A stretch of DNA of 26,636 bases from Cytidiella melzeri (GCA_022592445.1 JABYQR010000494.1:1-26636); one strand, 5' to 3'. Positions 1 through 9,347 are shown, counted from the stretch's first letter. A program made the numbers and translations. The notes: generated by a model not told the origin, from the sequence alone.

Positions 1-1104
1 AACGTCTGGCTGCGCCGTGAACTCGACAATATCTTGTGCGCAACAAATTTCCCAACGCTTTGCAAGTGATCAATGACCGCAGTCTTGAGATCAGGTTTCT
101 GATCTAGAAGACATGCATTCCACTGGCCGTTGACCAAGCCACTGTACGGAAGTGCGCGACAATTGTTGATGAACGCCTCGTCCAGTCTCGAAGTTTTCTC
201 GCCATGTACGTGCTTCCCTCCATATCCTTTGCAGTATCCATTGATGCGGCAATCCACCCCATGATTCCTTTGGTGTACTTGAATAGGAACATCCTCATTT
301 GTCCAAGCCGCCTCCGTAACCCTTCGTCGCCTCTAAATGGCAGGTACCCTGGTCCCGACTTTCGACGAGGCTGCAAGATATTCTTAATATCCTGCCACGC
401 AGCCGTTGCTTCCGCAATAGATGGAGGAGGGTCGTGTTGACCGGTGTGAGTAGTAGATGTCAACGTCCATGGCGCTGAAGACAGGGAGGAAACAGAATTG
501 GCGGAGGAAGGTGTTGGAAGGTCGCTCGATGATGATGCATCGCCAGTGAGTGTATCGACATCCATGGCAGTGTTTTCCTCACTGACTGCTTCTTCAGTCA
601 TCGAAGCTCCGGCACGCAAACATGTTTCTTCTATGACAAAGAAGCTATCCAATGGTAAGCATGCGCCTGAGCGTGGTCTACACGTCGCGTTGCCGTCCTT
701 GTCAGGAACATCTTCGATGGTTACGGGGCGGTGTGTTGATATAGACGTGGTTGGATCAGGGAAATGGTGAGCCGTTGAGCGTGATTCCAGTGTCGACTGA
801 CAAATTTCATTGTAGGTCTGCAAAAGCTGCTCACGGAGCCTTGATGCACGCTTCAGGCTAGCGTTGAAGACAGTGAGCCTAGTCTCTTCTGCCAGTGTAG
901 CTCTAGGAACACACGTGTTGTCACCAACAGGCGACATTGACTGGTTCTTCTCGGTGAGTACATAATACTGCAACTCTCTGTCATACTCACCGTGTGGTTC
1001 TCTTTGTTCAAACACTGCTTCCACTCCCACTTCAGTTGCTTCGATGCCTCGGCGTGCTTGAGATTGTTGCACAGGATATGTTTCGACTTTGATTTCCTCG
1101 CCAT
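1..1104 (-). pseudogene. Unrecognised basidiomycete protein, frameshifted, runs off left edge
   Basis: Coding character is clear on the minus strand, but no single frame covers it. A frame from about 1072 down to 104 encodes about 320 residues: a Ser/Thr-rich middle, then a C-terminal part containing GWIAASMDTAKDMEG and ARKLRDWTRR. Near position 172 the coding sense moves to another frame, which reads FINNCRALPYSGLVNGQWN and stays open to base 1, so one base appears lost in a run of A. The only good ATG is at 1104. It starts a third frame (MARKSKSKH) and a second frame change is needed within about 150 bases. A TATA-like box lies 55 bases upstream. From memory, the motif order (ARxLRxW, FI, NxxG, W) resembles Agaricomycete hypothetical proteins found with DDE-type transposons; this is a weak inference. 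Nothing can be said about function. Confidence 0.6.
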
Positions 1105-1155
1105 TGTTATGACCTGGCGGGGGTTGTTACTGTACTATGGTGCTCATCCAGGCAG

Positions 1156-1165
1156 CCTATTTATG
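1156..1165 (-). promoter_or_regulatory. TATA-like box of the left-edge gene
   Basis: The minus strand reads CATAAATAGG here, 50-60 bases upstream of the ATG at 1104. The position suits a short-leader fungal promoter. It supports 1104 as the original start of the now broken gene. Confidence 0.45.
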
Positions 1166-1809
1166 ACGCGTAGTTCAGCTGTAGTCCGCCCTCTCCATCG
1201 GCAAACATTGGTTGCAACCAATAAATATATTTTTTATTCCGCTGATACTCTTTACCAACTAAGCGCGGGTTTTTTGGCCACCGTTTTGTTAATTACTCCG
1301 TCACAGTGCAATGTACTCAAAATCGGTAACCAACAAGTTCTAGAGTGCATCCACAGCTAAAACTTGTTGGTGGCAGAATTCTTTTATGTTCGTCGCTGGG
1401 TGAAGAATTAATTTTTCTCTCAAACTCCTCGCCAAAAAACTGCAAGCGCCGTCACGCCTACCCACGTGACGTAGCGGAAAGTGAAATGGGTCTATCTTAT
1501 GAAGCTTCAGGCCTCCTACTCTGTTCGAAAGTACTAATTCTCATGAATTATTAGGATCGTTATATGTGATGGTAACATCAGATCAAAGCGCCTCCTCCAG
1601 CCCACACGGACGAATACCGTGTTAACAACATGCCGCCCACAACAGAGCAAGCTATTTCTACGCAAGCTGAGCCGATAGCAGCTTCTCAGCTTTACAACAG
1701 TACAACGCACGTACAATGCAAGCAACATCTCGGAAACCTGTCAACCACTTTAGTGGCATAGAAAACTGGACGAACCACGGAAGAACGAGATAAACGAAGT
1801 GGCACCCTT
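1166..1809. other. Intergenic stretch, no gene seen
   Basis: Short open frames on both strands show no recognisable protein features. The only structure I see is the inverted repeat at 1329-1371. Confidence 0.5.
1329..1371. repeat. 11-bp perfect inverted repeat with 21-base loop
   Basis: ACCAACAAGTT at 1329-1339 is the exact reverse complement of AACTTGTTGGT at 1361-1371. It could form a hairpin or be a remnant of a small terminal-repeat element. No flanking target duplication was found. Confidence 0.5.
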
Positions 1810-1953
1810 CACCTGAAACTTTTTTTTTTTTTTTTTCCTCCTTGTTTATTGTCCTCGAGGGCTGTGCCCTATGGTAGACAAAATACATCCGTGCTACCGT
1901 ACTGTAAAATGTGTGTGACTATAAAGCGATCAAGATCATAACACCTGAAACTT
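1810..1953 (-). mobile_element. Poly(A)-tailed retrocopy with 12-bp target site duplication
   Basis: Read on the minus strand, a 12-base direct repeat (AAGTTTCAGGTG) occurs at 1942-1953 and again at 1810-1821. Between the copies lie about 100 bases of unique sequence, an AATAAA signal at 1845-1850, eight more bases, and a run of A (1820-1836, partly shared with the repeat). A polyadenylation signal, a pure A tail and a duplication of this size are the standard marks of target-primed insertion of an mRNA by LINE machinery. The insert is short and encodes nothing visible, so it is probably a 5'-truncated 3' UTR or a SINE. The source gene is not recognisable here. Confidence 0.8.
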
Positions 1954-1956
1954 GTC

Positions 1957-2385
1957 TTGTCTTTGCTCTGTCGTCTCCCCCCTCTCTCGCCTCCTTGTCT
2001 GGTAACCGTCCCTCCGGTCCAACCATACCTCTCTCGCATCTCTCCCGATACCTCTTTCGTCTCTCGTGTGGTCTGCAGTGCCTCCGGTTTGACCATACAC
2101 CACGCTACATGGCGTAGGTTTGCGAATGCTAGACCGGCATTCGAGAGCGGTGCGCGATAGTTGTTCCGCACGCTGTGTCCTCTCTTGGACGTTCGTGTGC
2201 ACGGCGAGCTGGGCATGGAGAATTGTAGTTGTCTCGGGTCATGGTAAGTAATATCATATTTGTCTCTCTTGTATGGTCACCAGCTCCTCCAGTCCAACCA
2301 TACCTCTCTCGCCTCTCTTCCGATACCTCTCTTGTCTTCGCTCTGTCATCTCTCCCTCTCTCTTGCCTCCTTGTCTGGTAGCTCC
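1957..2385. repeat. Pyrimidine-rich imperfect repeats, two permuted copies
   Basis: A CT-rich block is present twice in permuted order. The 16-mer GCCTCCTTGTCTGGTA lies at 1989-2004 and 2365-2380, and the 20-mer TCCAACCATACCTCTCTCGC lies at 2018-2037 and 2293-2312. The spacing fits remnants of units of about 100 bp. About 170 bases of unrelated sequence (roughly 2100-2265) separate the two blocks. The second block abuts the first recognisable dehydrogenase exon. Confidence 0.6.
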
Positions 2386-2387
2386 AG

Positions 2388-3362
2388 AACCTTGATACAA
2401 ACAATCTTGTTATTGGGCTCGTCCGTAGCCGCAGCACCTCTCTACCCGGTCTGCTCGAGCTTGAGAACAAGAACAAGAGTGTCCATATCCTGGAAGCCGA
2501 CATGACAGATACTGCCGCCCTTGAGGTGTGTCAGCCATCTCTTACCAGCAGCTACGCCCCTGTTCACCACAGAAGTGATCTTACAGAAAGCGGCAGAGGT
2601 GGTTAAGAAGCTGACAGGTGGTACTCTCAATAATTTGATCAACAATGCTGCTCTCTCGTTGCAGCCACAATCAGGCTATCACATGGCCACATAGTGGGTG
2701 TCGAATCCTGTCCATTAGCCATTATGAGCTGACTTGTGTTTATAGTCCTGATGAAGAAAAGGAGTCTTGAACAGGATCTGCTGAGCAATGTACGCTGCTG
2801 TAGAACATTCCCATCCCGTCAAATAATTGACCGCTATTCCCTAACAGTTCAAGGTCAACATTATTGGTGTCATTAAAGCCATTAACACGTTCCTGCCTTT
2901 GATTTGCGCTACTGCCGCGGCCTCAGGCACTCTGAAAGTCATCACCCTCAACAGTGGTGCGGCTGATGTAGATGCAGTTTTTGCAGGCAAGCTTAATTGT
3001 GGCAGTTCTTATGCAATCTCCAAAACGGCACTGCTGATGGCAATTGCCAAGTATACAGCCAGATGAAGGAGAACATCATCTTGTCCCGGTGTGGTGAACA
3101 CTGCTGTAAAAGCTTGTGAGTTGATGTTTCAGTTCGTCATACAGGATTGCTTGTTCACGCAATATGGCATGCAGCGACTCTGGAGGAACTTGAAGCATTC
3201 AAGCCAATATTCAAGAGTTTCCAGGCTCGCTACCCTAACTGGGACGGCAAGCCGCTCAGCCCTGAAGAATCAGTGTCACTGATGTTGAACATCTTCAAGG
3301 GGTTGACTATCAAGGACACCAATTAATTTGTCTCCCATAAGGGAAACAAGGAGTGGCTGTAA
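2388..3362 (+). pseudogene. Short-chain dehydrogenase/reductase (SDR), decayed
   Basis: Exon-like blocks in order match a classical Rossmann-fold SDR (NAD(P)H-dependent oxidoreductase). 2388-2525 encodes a strand-helix unit ending VHILEADMTDTAALE. A GTGTGT...CAG intron (2526-2586) leads in frame to KAAEVVKKLTGG and the family motif LINNAA. After two further introns come FKVNIIGVIKAINTFLPL, then SGAAD and the catalytic-type SSYAISK (Tyr-x3-Lys), then PGVVNTA, and finally ATLEELEAFKPIF with the family-typical ending GNKEWL. The Rossmann start (TGxxxGxG) is not visible. Damage: a TAG after the LINNAA exon, two frame changes around 3055-3090, and a TAA at 3324-3326 that cuts off the last 12 residues. 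Substrate unknown. Confidence 0.8.
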
Positions 3363-4676
3363 GCTGTCTGTAGTGTCGATGCAGACCTTGGAGTACTGTT
3401 ATACCTTATGAGTTTTGTTTGAATCAGCAATGTGAATGCATGCAAATATCTAGGTTGCATTGCCATTGTGCTCTTGGATAAAATTTGATGGGGGTAACAG
3501 GTTCAGAAAGTGTATGAGCAAGTGAGTACTACCTGTGACCTGACGCCCTTGACAGAGACATGTAACATTATTCTGAAGGTGAGCAGGTGTGGTCGCTGTT
3601 ACTTGCACCGCCCAACGTGACAGTGGTGAGTCTTTTTTTTGAAAAGAAAATCATTGTTATCAAACGTTGGCAAAGCCAGGAACGATTCAAAACATAAAAC
3701 TATACACATAATACTCTACGTGTAACGGGGAGACTCTGAAGCCCAGACGCGCGAGACACGCAATGTAAGCACACTACCACATTGTGGAGTTCTAGTTATT
3801 AGTGGGAGCGTGATCAAATGTAAATGCGAGAGGATTACCAAGAAGGAAAGAGTAAAGCGCAGGGTCGGGATCAGCAGAGTTCTTCAGGAACTCCAGGAAG
3901 TTGTGTCGCGGCCGGTGGTACTGAGTGCACTGGTTTAGGATACGTGTGCATGAATGGAAGACGTTGCAGTCGTCGCATCAAGTGTTTTTGTTTGGGAAGA
4001 AGCGCAACCGGTACTCCCCCGTGGGTGCGTGGTTCAATATTGCTCGGGCTGCTCGAGCGGCCAAGCTATTGGTGGTGAAACGGGTGAGGAACTTTCCTCC
4101 GTTGTGGGTGGTGGGGGCGATTGCTTGTCATCTGTGTAGGAAGTTGTGGCCTCTGACAGTGGTGAGTCACAGTATGTTCGCTGGCTTGCAATACAGTACC
4201 ACAGTTTCTCACACAGTATACTCCTAGAAGGTTTTTTGCAAATCACAGTCTGAATTGAGGCATGTCGACCATGTACATCTACAGTGCTTTATACGGAGAG
4301 AAGTTCATACGAGCTTTTGGCATGGCAGGTGCAAACTACACGAATGGTTGCAGGCGAGTTTTTCTGTCTTTCTGAACCTCTGCGCACATTGTTTGGACAG
4401 TTTTACCTAGGAACACTGCGAAGGCACGGATTAGGGACACAGACAATTGTGATTGGTAATTGAAATGACCTAGTCCGCAAAAAGCTGCGTGTTGTGGATG
4501 GCCCAACTAGCCCTTATTTTTCGCAATTTACCTCTTGTTTTTATCTTTGAAACCTGGGGCTACAACCCAGTTGCAATCCTCTTTGCACAAACCCCTTGCA
4601 CGTCTATTAAGCACCCGTATCACGTGGCTTCGATGCTCTACACGGTCACGTTACTTGCTACTACGTCACACTGGCA
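3363..4676. other. Intergenic stretch, no recognisable gene
   Basis: About 1.3 kb without a protein I can identify. 3824-4246 is open in overlapping plus-strand frames (up to 100 codons) and slightly GC-rich, but has no recognisable motif. The 14-mer GACAGTGGTGAGTC occurs near 3620 and again near 4156, which may mark an old local duplication. Confidence 0.4.
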
Positions 4677-4996
4677 TGTGACTTAGCTTAAGTAAGACCA
4701 CATGGCTACAAACACATGGCTCAGCCCATAGCTAGGGTTTGACGTCATAGGTACTGTTCACATGGACTCCTTTTGTTCTGTTCCTATTGTTCTCTTTATA
4801 GAAGGATGTTCTCACAGGTGTGGGAATGGAATACAATAGTTGGTCTCCTTTTAGACAGATTCTCTCACGAGTAGAGTTCTTGGCAAGGTCTAGCCAATAG
4901 CTATTGTTCTCCTTTAGGTAGTTCTTTTGTTCTTCGTTCACACGGCTTCTTGCAAAGCCTGCCCTTAACATGGTCTGTGTGCAGGTCCCTGAAGTC

Positions 4997-5004
4997 TATA
5001 TATA
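4997..5004 (+). promoter_or_regulatory. TATA box of the relic LTR
   Basis: TATATATA, about 40 bases upstream of the repeated motif at 5041, is placed as expected for an LTR promoter. Confidence 0.6.
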
Positions 5005-5060
5005 CAGCTGCATGTATGCTCCTAGCCCCCATATCGACCTCTTGGTCTTTACTGGGCTAG

Positions 5061-5128
5061 GTAAGCAAACCCCCTCTTGTACTACATAGCAGGTAGTAAC
5101 AATACTAACTTGGTCTTTACTGGGCTAG
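5061..5128 (+). other. Putative intron in the relic LTR, flanked by 20-bp direct repeats
   Basis: The first repeat copy ends at 5060 and is followed at once by GTAAGC. A perfect branch-site consensus TACTAAC lies at 5103-5109. The second repeat copy ends in CTAG at 5128, 20 bases after the branch A. Length is 68 nt, within the size range of the introns in the gene at 11301-12844. Splicing is inferred, not shown. Confidence 0.55.
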
Positions 5129-5151
5129 CAACTTGCATCAAGTTTGATAGC

Positions 5152-5156
5152 TGGTG
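5152..5156 (+). repeat. Left target site duplication of Element A (TGGTG)
   Basis: The five bases before the 5' LTR equal the five bases after the 3' LTR (11237-11241). A 5-bp duplication is the usual footprint of Ty3/gypsy integrase. Confidence 0.93.
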
Positions 5157-5294
5157 TGTAACCCGCTTGGGTTACAACGCGCGTCTTTCGTTCCTTTTCA
5201 CCTTCCTTTATAGTACATTACTAGATTACATCATCCTCTACTTCCACGTCTCTCTCACGTTTGCTATTGGTCCCCTTCTTCATGCCGCGACACA

Positions 5295-5302
5295 TATATA
5301 AG
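5295..5302 (+). promoter_or_regulatory. TATA box of Element A
   Basis: TATATAAG in the 5' LTR predicts transcription starting near 5325, just before the first 22-bp repeat. The same box is at 11061-11068 in the 3' LTR. Confidence 0.75.
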
Positions 5303-5350
5303 ACACGTCCCTCCCTTTGAGCCTCTTCAGTTTTCCCTTCTGGCTCGAAG

Positions 5351-5414
5351 GTATGTTTCCCCATTACTAGCCCTGTCGCGATACCTGTACTGAGTTTTCC
5401 CTTCTGGCTCGAAG
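5351..5414 (+). other. Putative LTR intron of Element A
   Basis: A 64-nt segment starts GTATGT directly after the first 22-bp repeat copy and ends AG at the end of the second copy. A branch-like TACTGA lies about 21 bases before that AG, and the second copy provides a pyrimidine tract. A longer alternative ends at the CAG at 5461-5463. The donor contains the only ATG (5353-5355) between the TATA box and the gag start, so splicing would remove it. Confidence 0.5.
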
Positions 5415-6017
5415 AATATACCTCGTAAAAACTCTGTTTCTGAGTGTTTCCTGCGTGTCGCAGGTTTCCACTTTTTTTTGAGTTTCCTACGAATTCTTCG
5501 ACGCTGGGGACTAGTGCCACGACACTGCGCTCCCCACGCTCAAACGTTCTTACCGTCTATCGTACTGTTTACCGTCATCGCCGTCAACTGCCCCGTGAGC
5601 GTCTAGTACGCCAGCCGTTTATTGTTTACCTCCGTTCTGTCTCCGTACCGTCGTCTGCTTCCACCGTCTTTTCTGGTCCCCTTGTACACCTCTGCCAACC
5701 TGGACCCACTTTATACCAAAACTCGATACGCTTCTCGCGCACATCTTGCCTCACTCCGAGCTCTTCCATTCTCGGACCTCGACGACGACGCGCTAAGGAC
5801 CGAAGTGCAGGGGGTCCAGTTGATTTTCAACACGCCTGCTGGAGGATCTACGCTATCGATAGACGATCTGTTCAGATTGGAGGGAGAGGAAGAGGAATCT
5901 TCGTACGTCGACGCACAACGATATCGATCACCATCCCCGTCTTCGACAACTTCTTCGTCAAACTCTTCATCCTCTGACGATTACGGCGCTCCATTCACAC
6001 TCCCTACTCACGAGACC

Positions 6018-9000
6018 ATGGAGCAGAAGTCCTCGAAGTACGCACAAGTCGTCGTGTCTCAAGGCGCAAAGCATTCTCCGGAGCTTACTCCTGGACTTCT
6101 TACTCCGGAGATCTTAGCCTCTTTCGCGCAAAGCTGTCGACACTACTTCCGTATCAAAAAGATCGATGCTGGTGAACAGGTGTCTATGATCGCTGCTGGT
6201 TTTCACGACGCCAATATATCGGACTGGTGGCTTAACGACAAGAACCGTTTCAAAGTTATGTCCTTTGACGACTTTCTGGGCGAAATGCGCAAGCGATGGC
6301 TCAAACGTAACTGGGCTGATGACATCCGCGTGCAGTTGGATCAGGGTACGATGACGGACGACGATAACTTCGACACTTGGATCGAAAAAGTCATTCGCCT
6401 GAACGGCCTTCTCAAGGGCACCGCTTACCACTTCTCTGATGCCGACCTGCTCCGTCACCTGAAGTTCCGCACTTGTACTAAGCTTCGTCTCGCCGCCTGC
6501 TCTGCCGATGCTGTTTTGCATGCAACTTTCCACGATATGAAGGAGTACCTGTCGCTGAAAGATGAAGCCCGTCGTGACGATCTCGCGCTCATCCGCACTG
6601 CCGCCCGTCGCGCAGTTGCAGCTGCCCCAGCTGTCAAGACTTTCGTTAAGCCTGACAGTGTTGCTACGAACTCAGTCGGTCCCCGTGGCGGAACTTCCAC
6701 TCGTTTGCCTCCGTTGACGAATGAAGAACGCGAATACCTCAAAGCAAACAGCGGCTGCTATAAATGCCGCCGTCCTTTCGTTAACCATCTCGGTTCTGAC
6801 TGCCCGAACGGTTACCCCGACCCGAAGACCTACAAACCCTTACTCGGCTCTTCCACTTTTAATTCTCGCGCTGCCACAACTGCCTCCACCACGCCTTTGA
6901 CGACTGCTTCTGGCAGTACTTCGCGGAACACAAACAAATCTCGTGTAGGCGCCGTCGAAGAGGATCTAGATGACACCGTTGAAGAGAACGACGCCGATAT
7001 CGTCGCTGCTGTTCGCCCGACCTTTGCCTCCTCAACTCGGGTGGCCGTCTACCCTTCTTCTGTCCTTAGTCGGGCGGACGACGAGATGTCATCCAGCGAC
7101 GAATCCGGGTATGTTCCACCCGCCTTTTCGCTTCCCCATTTCCGTTGGTCCGCCGTGATCCATGCTCCCGCTTTGCTCTCTGAACCCATACCCATGCTGA
7201 TTGACACTGGTTCCCCCGTTGTGCTAGTTGATGCCACTGTCGTTGACAAATGCGCTTTGCACCGGCGTCCCCTACCGCGTCCTCGCACTTTCAGAACAGC
7301 ATGGGGTGGTGATGAGCATACGGCTACGGATTGGGTTAAGCTTAAAGTTTTGTCTTCCGATTTCTCTTGGACTGCGCGTTCCGTTCGCGCTATTGTTGTG
7401 AAAAATTTGTTCTGTCCTGTAATCCTCGGTCTTCCCTTCTACAATGTCAACAACTGTCTGATTGACCCTGTCGCACATACACTGCTCGATCGACAGTCTC
7501 GGGTGGACCTCCTCCGTCGTTCACCACAGCCGTCTATTGACACTCGCTCCCCTCGAGAACGTCGAACCGAATGCGACGAATTACAACAACTACAACAGAC
7601 ATTCTCCGTTTCACAACATCGCGATGTCATACGCGAGCTCAAGCTACTTTTCCGCGAGCCTCCTCAGCCTCTTCGTAACGTGTCGTCGCTCTCTGCCTCA
7701 CCGGCACACTCACGTTCGACGGACGTGGGTGTGTTCATTCCTGACGTTTTAGCTGCTTTACGAGACACTATCGAGGACCTGGCGATGAAAGAACAGCTGT
7801 TGAACGAAGACAACACCTTGCAATCACGATTCCGCCACTGTTTCAGCGTGGACAGTCCCGCCCTCGACGATCTACCTACCGATGTGTACCATCGGTTTTG
7901 CCTGCGTGATCCTGACATGGTCATCGCGAAGCGTCAGTATGACTGCCCTAAAAAGTACCGGGAAGTTTGGAAGGAATTACTACAAGAGCATCTCGAAGCT
8001 GGCCGCCTTGTCCCTAGCTCCAGCCCGTATTCGTCTCCATGCTTCCTCATTCCCAAGTCAGACCCTACTGCAAAACCTCGATGGGTAAATGACTATCGCG
8101 CGTTAAATGCTAATACCGTGCCGGATGTGCACCCGCTGCCAACGGTGACTGAGATCCTGGCGGACTGTGCAAAGGGGAAGATCTGGGCCAAAATGGACAT
8201 GACGAATTCCTTCTTCCAGACACGAGTTCATCCCAACGACCAACAGTATACCGCTGTTGCTACCCCTTTCGGCCTCTATGAATGGACAGTAATGCCTCAG
8301 GGCTGTCGCAACGCTCCGGCAACTCATCAGCGGCGAATGTTCAATGCCCTGCGTCCATATATCGGCTCTATCTGCTATGTGTATCTGGACGACATCGTCA
8401 TCTGGTCTCAGTCTGTGCAAGAACATCGTCACAATGTCGCACTGGTGCTTGAAGCTCTTCGTGCTAATAGTCTCTTCTGCTCGCCAAAGAAAACAAACCT
8501 GTTCTGCCTAGAGCTGAATTTCTTGGGCCACCACATCTCCAAGCGTGGGATCGAGGCGGACACAAGCAAAGTTGACAGCATCTTGTCGTGGCCGGTGCCG
8601 CGCTCTGCAACGGACGTGCGCTCGTTCCTTGGTTTAGTGCGATACATCTCATCTTTTCTGCCGACCCTCGCCAAACACACCCGCGTGCTAAATTCTTTGA
8701 CTACTAAGGAGGCCGAACGTAATTTTCTCTGGACGCCGGATCATGACGACGCGTTTGCCGCTGTGAAATCTCTTGTGACCTCTCGCGAGTGTCTTACATC
8801 CATCGACCACGATTGCCTCGACAAGAACAAAATCTTCGTCTCATGTGATGCAAGCGACTACTGTACCGGCGCCGTTCTTTCGTTTGGGGAAATGTTAGAA
8901 AGCGCGCGCCCGGTGGCATTTGAATCGCAACAACTACATGCCGCGGAGCTAAACTATCCTACGCATGAAAAGGAACTGCTGGCTATCGTGCGTGCCTTGA

Positions 9001-9347
9001 AGAAATGGCGCTTGGACCTTATTGGAGTGCCTTTCCACGTATACACCGATCACAGGACGCTCGAGAATTTTCATAAGCAGAAGCTACTTTCACGACGACA
9101 GGCGCGGTGGCAAGAATTTTTGGCACAGTACGACTTTGACATCACGTACATTGCTGGCGAACTGAACACTCCCGCTGATTCCATGTCTCGCCGCCACGCT
9201 GTTCCGGATGAACCTGTTGGTAACGATATACCTAGCCAGACTTGCTCCGCCGTTTGGGAGGCAACTGTGTGCCTCAGTTCTATTAGACATGATGAGCCGG
9301 TGCGGATCGCTGCCACACACCTCGTGCTCTCCACGGACCCCGAATAG
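6018..9347 (+). CDS. Gag-protease-reverse transcriptase-RNase H polyprotein (Element A)
   Basis: The start chosen is the first ATG after the LTR intron. The frame is open back to 5607 without any ATG; residue numbers below count from the TTG at 5622. Gag covers about 133-390 and ends in a knuckle C379-x2-C382-x6-H389-x4-C394, a spacing variant of CCHC. The aspartic protease has DTG at 528-530 and a later ILGLPFY. Reverse transcriptase shows the palm motif YLDD at 921-924. RNase H has D1076 (CDAS), the HEKELLAI helix and D1143 (TDHRTLENF). Gag and Pol are fused with no frameshift. The protein builds the particle, processes it and copies element RNA into cDNA. It ends at TAG, immediately before the integrase part in the same frame. 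Confidence 0.93.
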   Translation: MEQKSSKYAQVVVSQGAKHSPELTPGLLTPEILASFAQSCRHYFRIKKIDAGEQVSMIAAGFHDANISDWWLNDKNRFKVMSFDDFLGEMRKRWLKRNWADDIRVQLDQGTMTDDDNFDTWIEKVIRLNGLLKGTAYHFSDADLLRHLKFRTCTKLRLAACSADAVLHATFHDMKEYLSLKDEARRDDLALIRTAARRAVAAAPAVKTFVKPDSVATNSVGPRGGTSTRLPPLTNEEREYLKANSGCYKCRRPFVNHLGSDCPNGYPDPKTYKPLLGSSTFNSRAATTASTTPLTTASGSTSRNTNKSRVGAVEEDLDDTVEENDADIVAAVRPTFASSTRVAVYPSSVLSRADDEMSSSDESGYVPPAFSLPHFRWSAVIHAPALLSEPIPMLIDTGSPVVLVDATVVDKCALHRRPLPRPRTFRTAWGGDEHTATDWVKLKVLSSDFSWTARSVRAIVVKNLFCPVILGLPFYNVNNCLIDPVAHTLLDRQSRVDLLRRSPQPSIDTRSPRERRTECDELQQLQQTFSVSQHRDVIRELKLLFREPPQPLRNVSSLSASPAHSRSTDVGVFIPDVLAALRDTIEDLAMKEQLLNEDNTLQSRFRHCFSVDSPALDDLPTDVYHRFCLRDPDMVIAKRQYDCPKKYREVWKELLQEHLEAGRLVPSSSPYSSPCFLIPKSDPTAKPRWVNDYRALNANTVPDVHPLPTVTEILADCAKGKIWAKMDMTNSFFQTRVHPNDQQYTAVATPFGLYEWTVMPQGCRNAPATHQRRMFNALRPYIGSICYVYLDDIVIWSQSVQEHRHNVALVLEALRANSLFCSPKKTNLFCLELNFLGHHISKRGIEADTSKVDSILSWPVPRSATDVRSFLGLVRYISSFLPTLAKHTRVLNSLTTKEAERNFLWTPDHDDAFAAVKSLVTSRECLTSIDHDCLDKNKIFVSCDASDYCTGAVLSFGEMLESARPVAFESQQLHAAELNYPTHEKELLAIVRALKKWRLDLIGVPFHVYTDHRTLENFHKQKLLSRRQARWQEFLAQYDFDITYIAGELNTPADSMSRRHAVPDEPVGNDIPSQTCSAVWEATVCLSSIRHDEPVRIAATHLVLSTDPE

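Larger units (their letters stand above)
4677..5156 (+). mobile_element. LTR-like relic, interrupted by Element A
   Basis: The segment behaves like a Ty3/gypsy LTR read on the plus strand. It has a TGTGAC-type start near 4677 (also seen near 23206), an AT-rich upstream half, a strong TATA box at 4997-5004, and a presumed R region with a 20-bp direct repeat (5041-5060 and 5109-5128). Element A is inserted at its right side, so the end of the LTR may lie beyond 11241. No partner LTR or internal region is visible. Both boundaries are estimates. Confidence 0.5.
5157..5470 (+). repeat. 5' LTR of Element A
   Basis: 314 bp, starting TGTAACCCGC and ending GGTTTCCA. It holds a TATA box (5295-5302), a 22-bp direct repeat (5329-5350 and 5393-5414) and an intron-like segment between them. 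It matches the 3' LTR at 313 of 314 positions by eye. Confidence 0.95.

Noticed and set aside
968..990. GTGAGT...CAG segment that would restore the frame of the left-edge gene as an intron
   Set aside because: 23 nt is too short for a spliceosomal intron; more likely an indel or a different splice pattern.
5471..5490. tRNA primer binding site after the 5' LTR of Element A
   Set aside because: The sequence starts CTTTTTTTTGAG; no TGG or tRNA 3' end complement is present.
5409..5501. 9-base complementarity (5409-5417 with 5493-5501) as a self-priming site for Element A
   Set aside because: Too short, and not at the transcript 5' end or directly at the LTR boundary as in Tf1-type priming.
5444..5977. 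177-codon open frame overlapping the Element A leader
   Set aside because: It starts inside the LTR, has no retroelement motif, and the gag frame next to it explains the coding signal.
6114..6742. Long minus-strand open frames inside Element A
   Set aside because: Antisense shadows of the Gag frame, with no promoter or motif.
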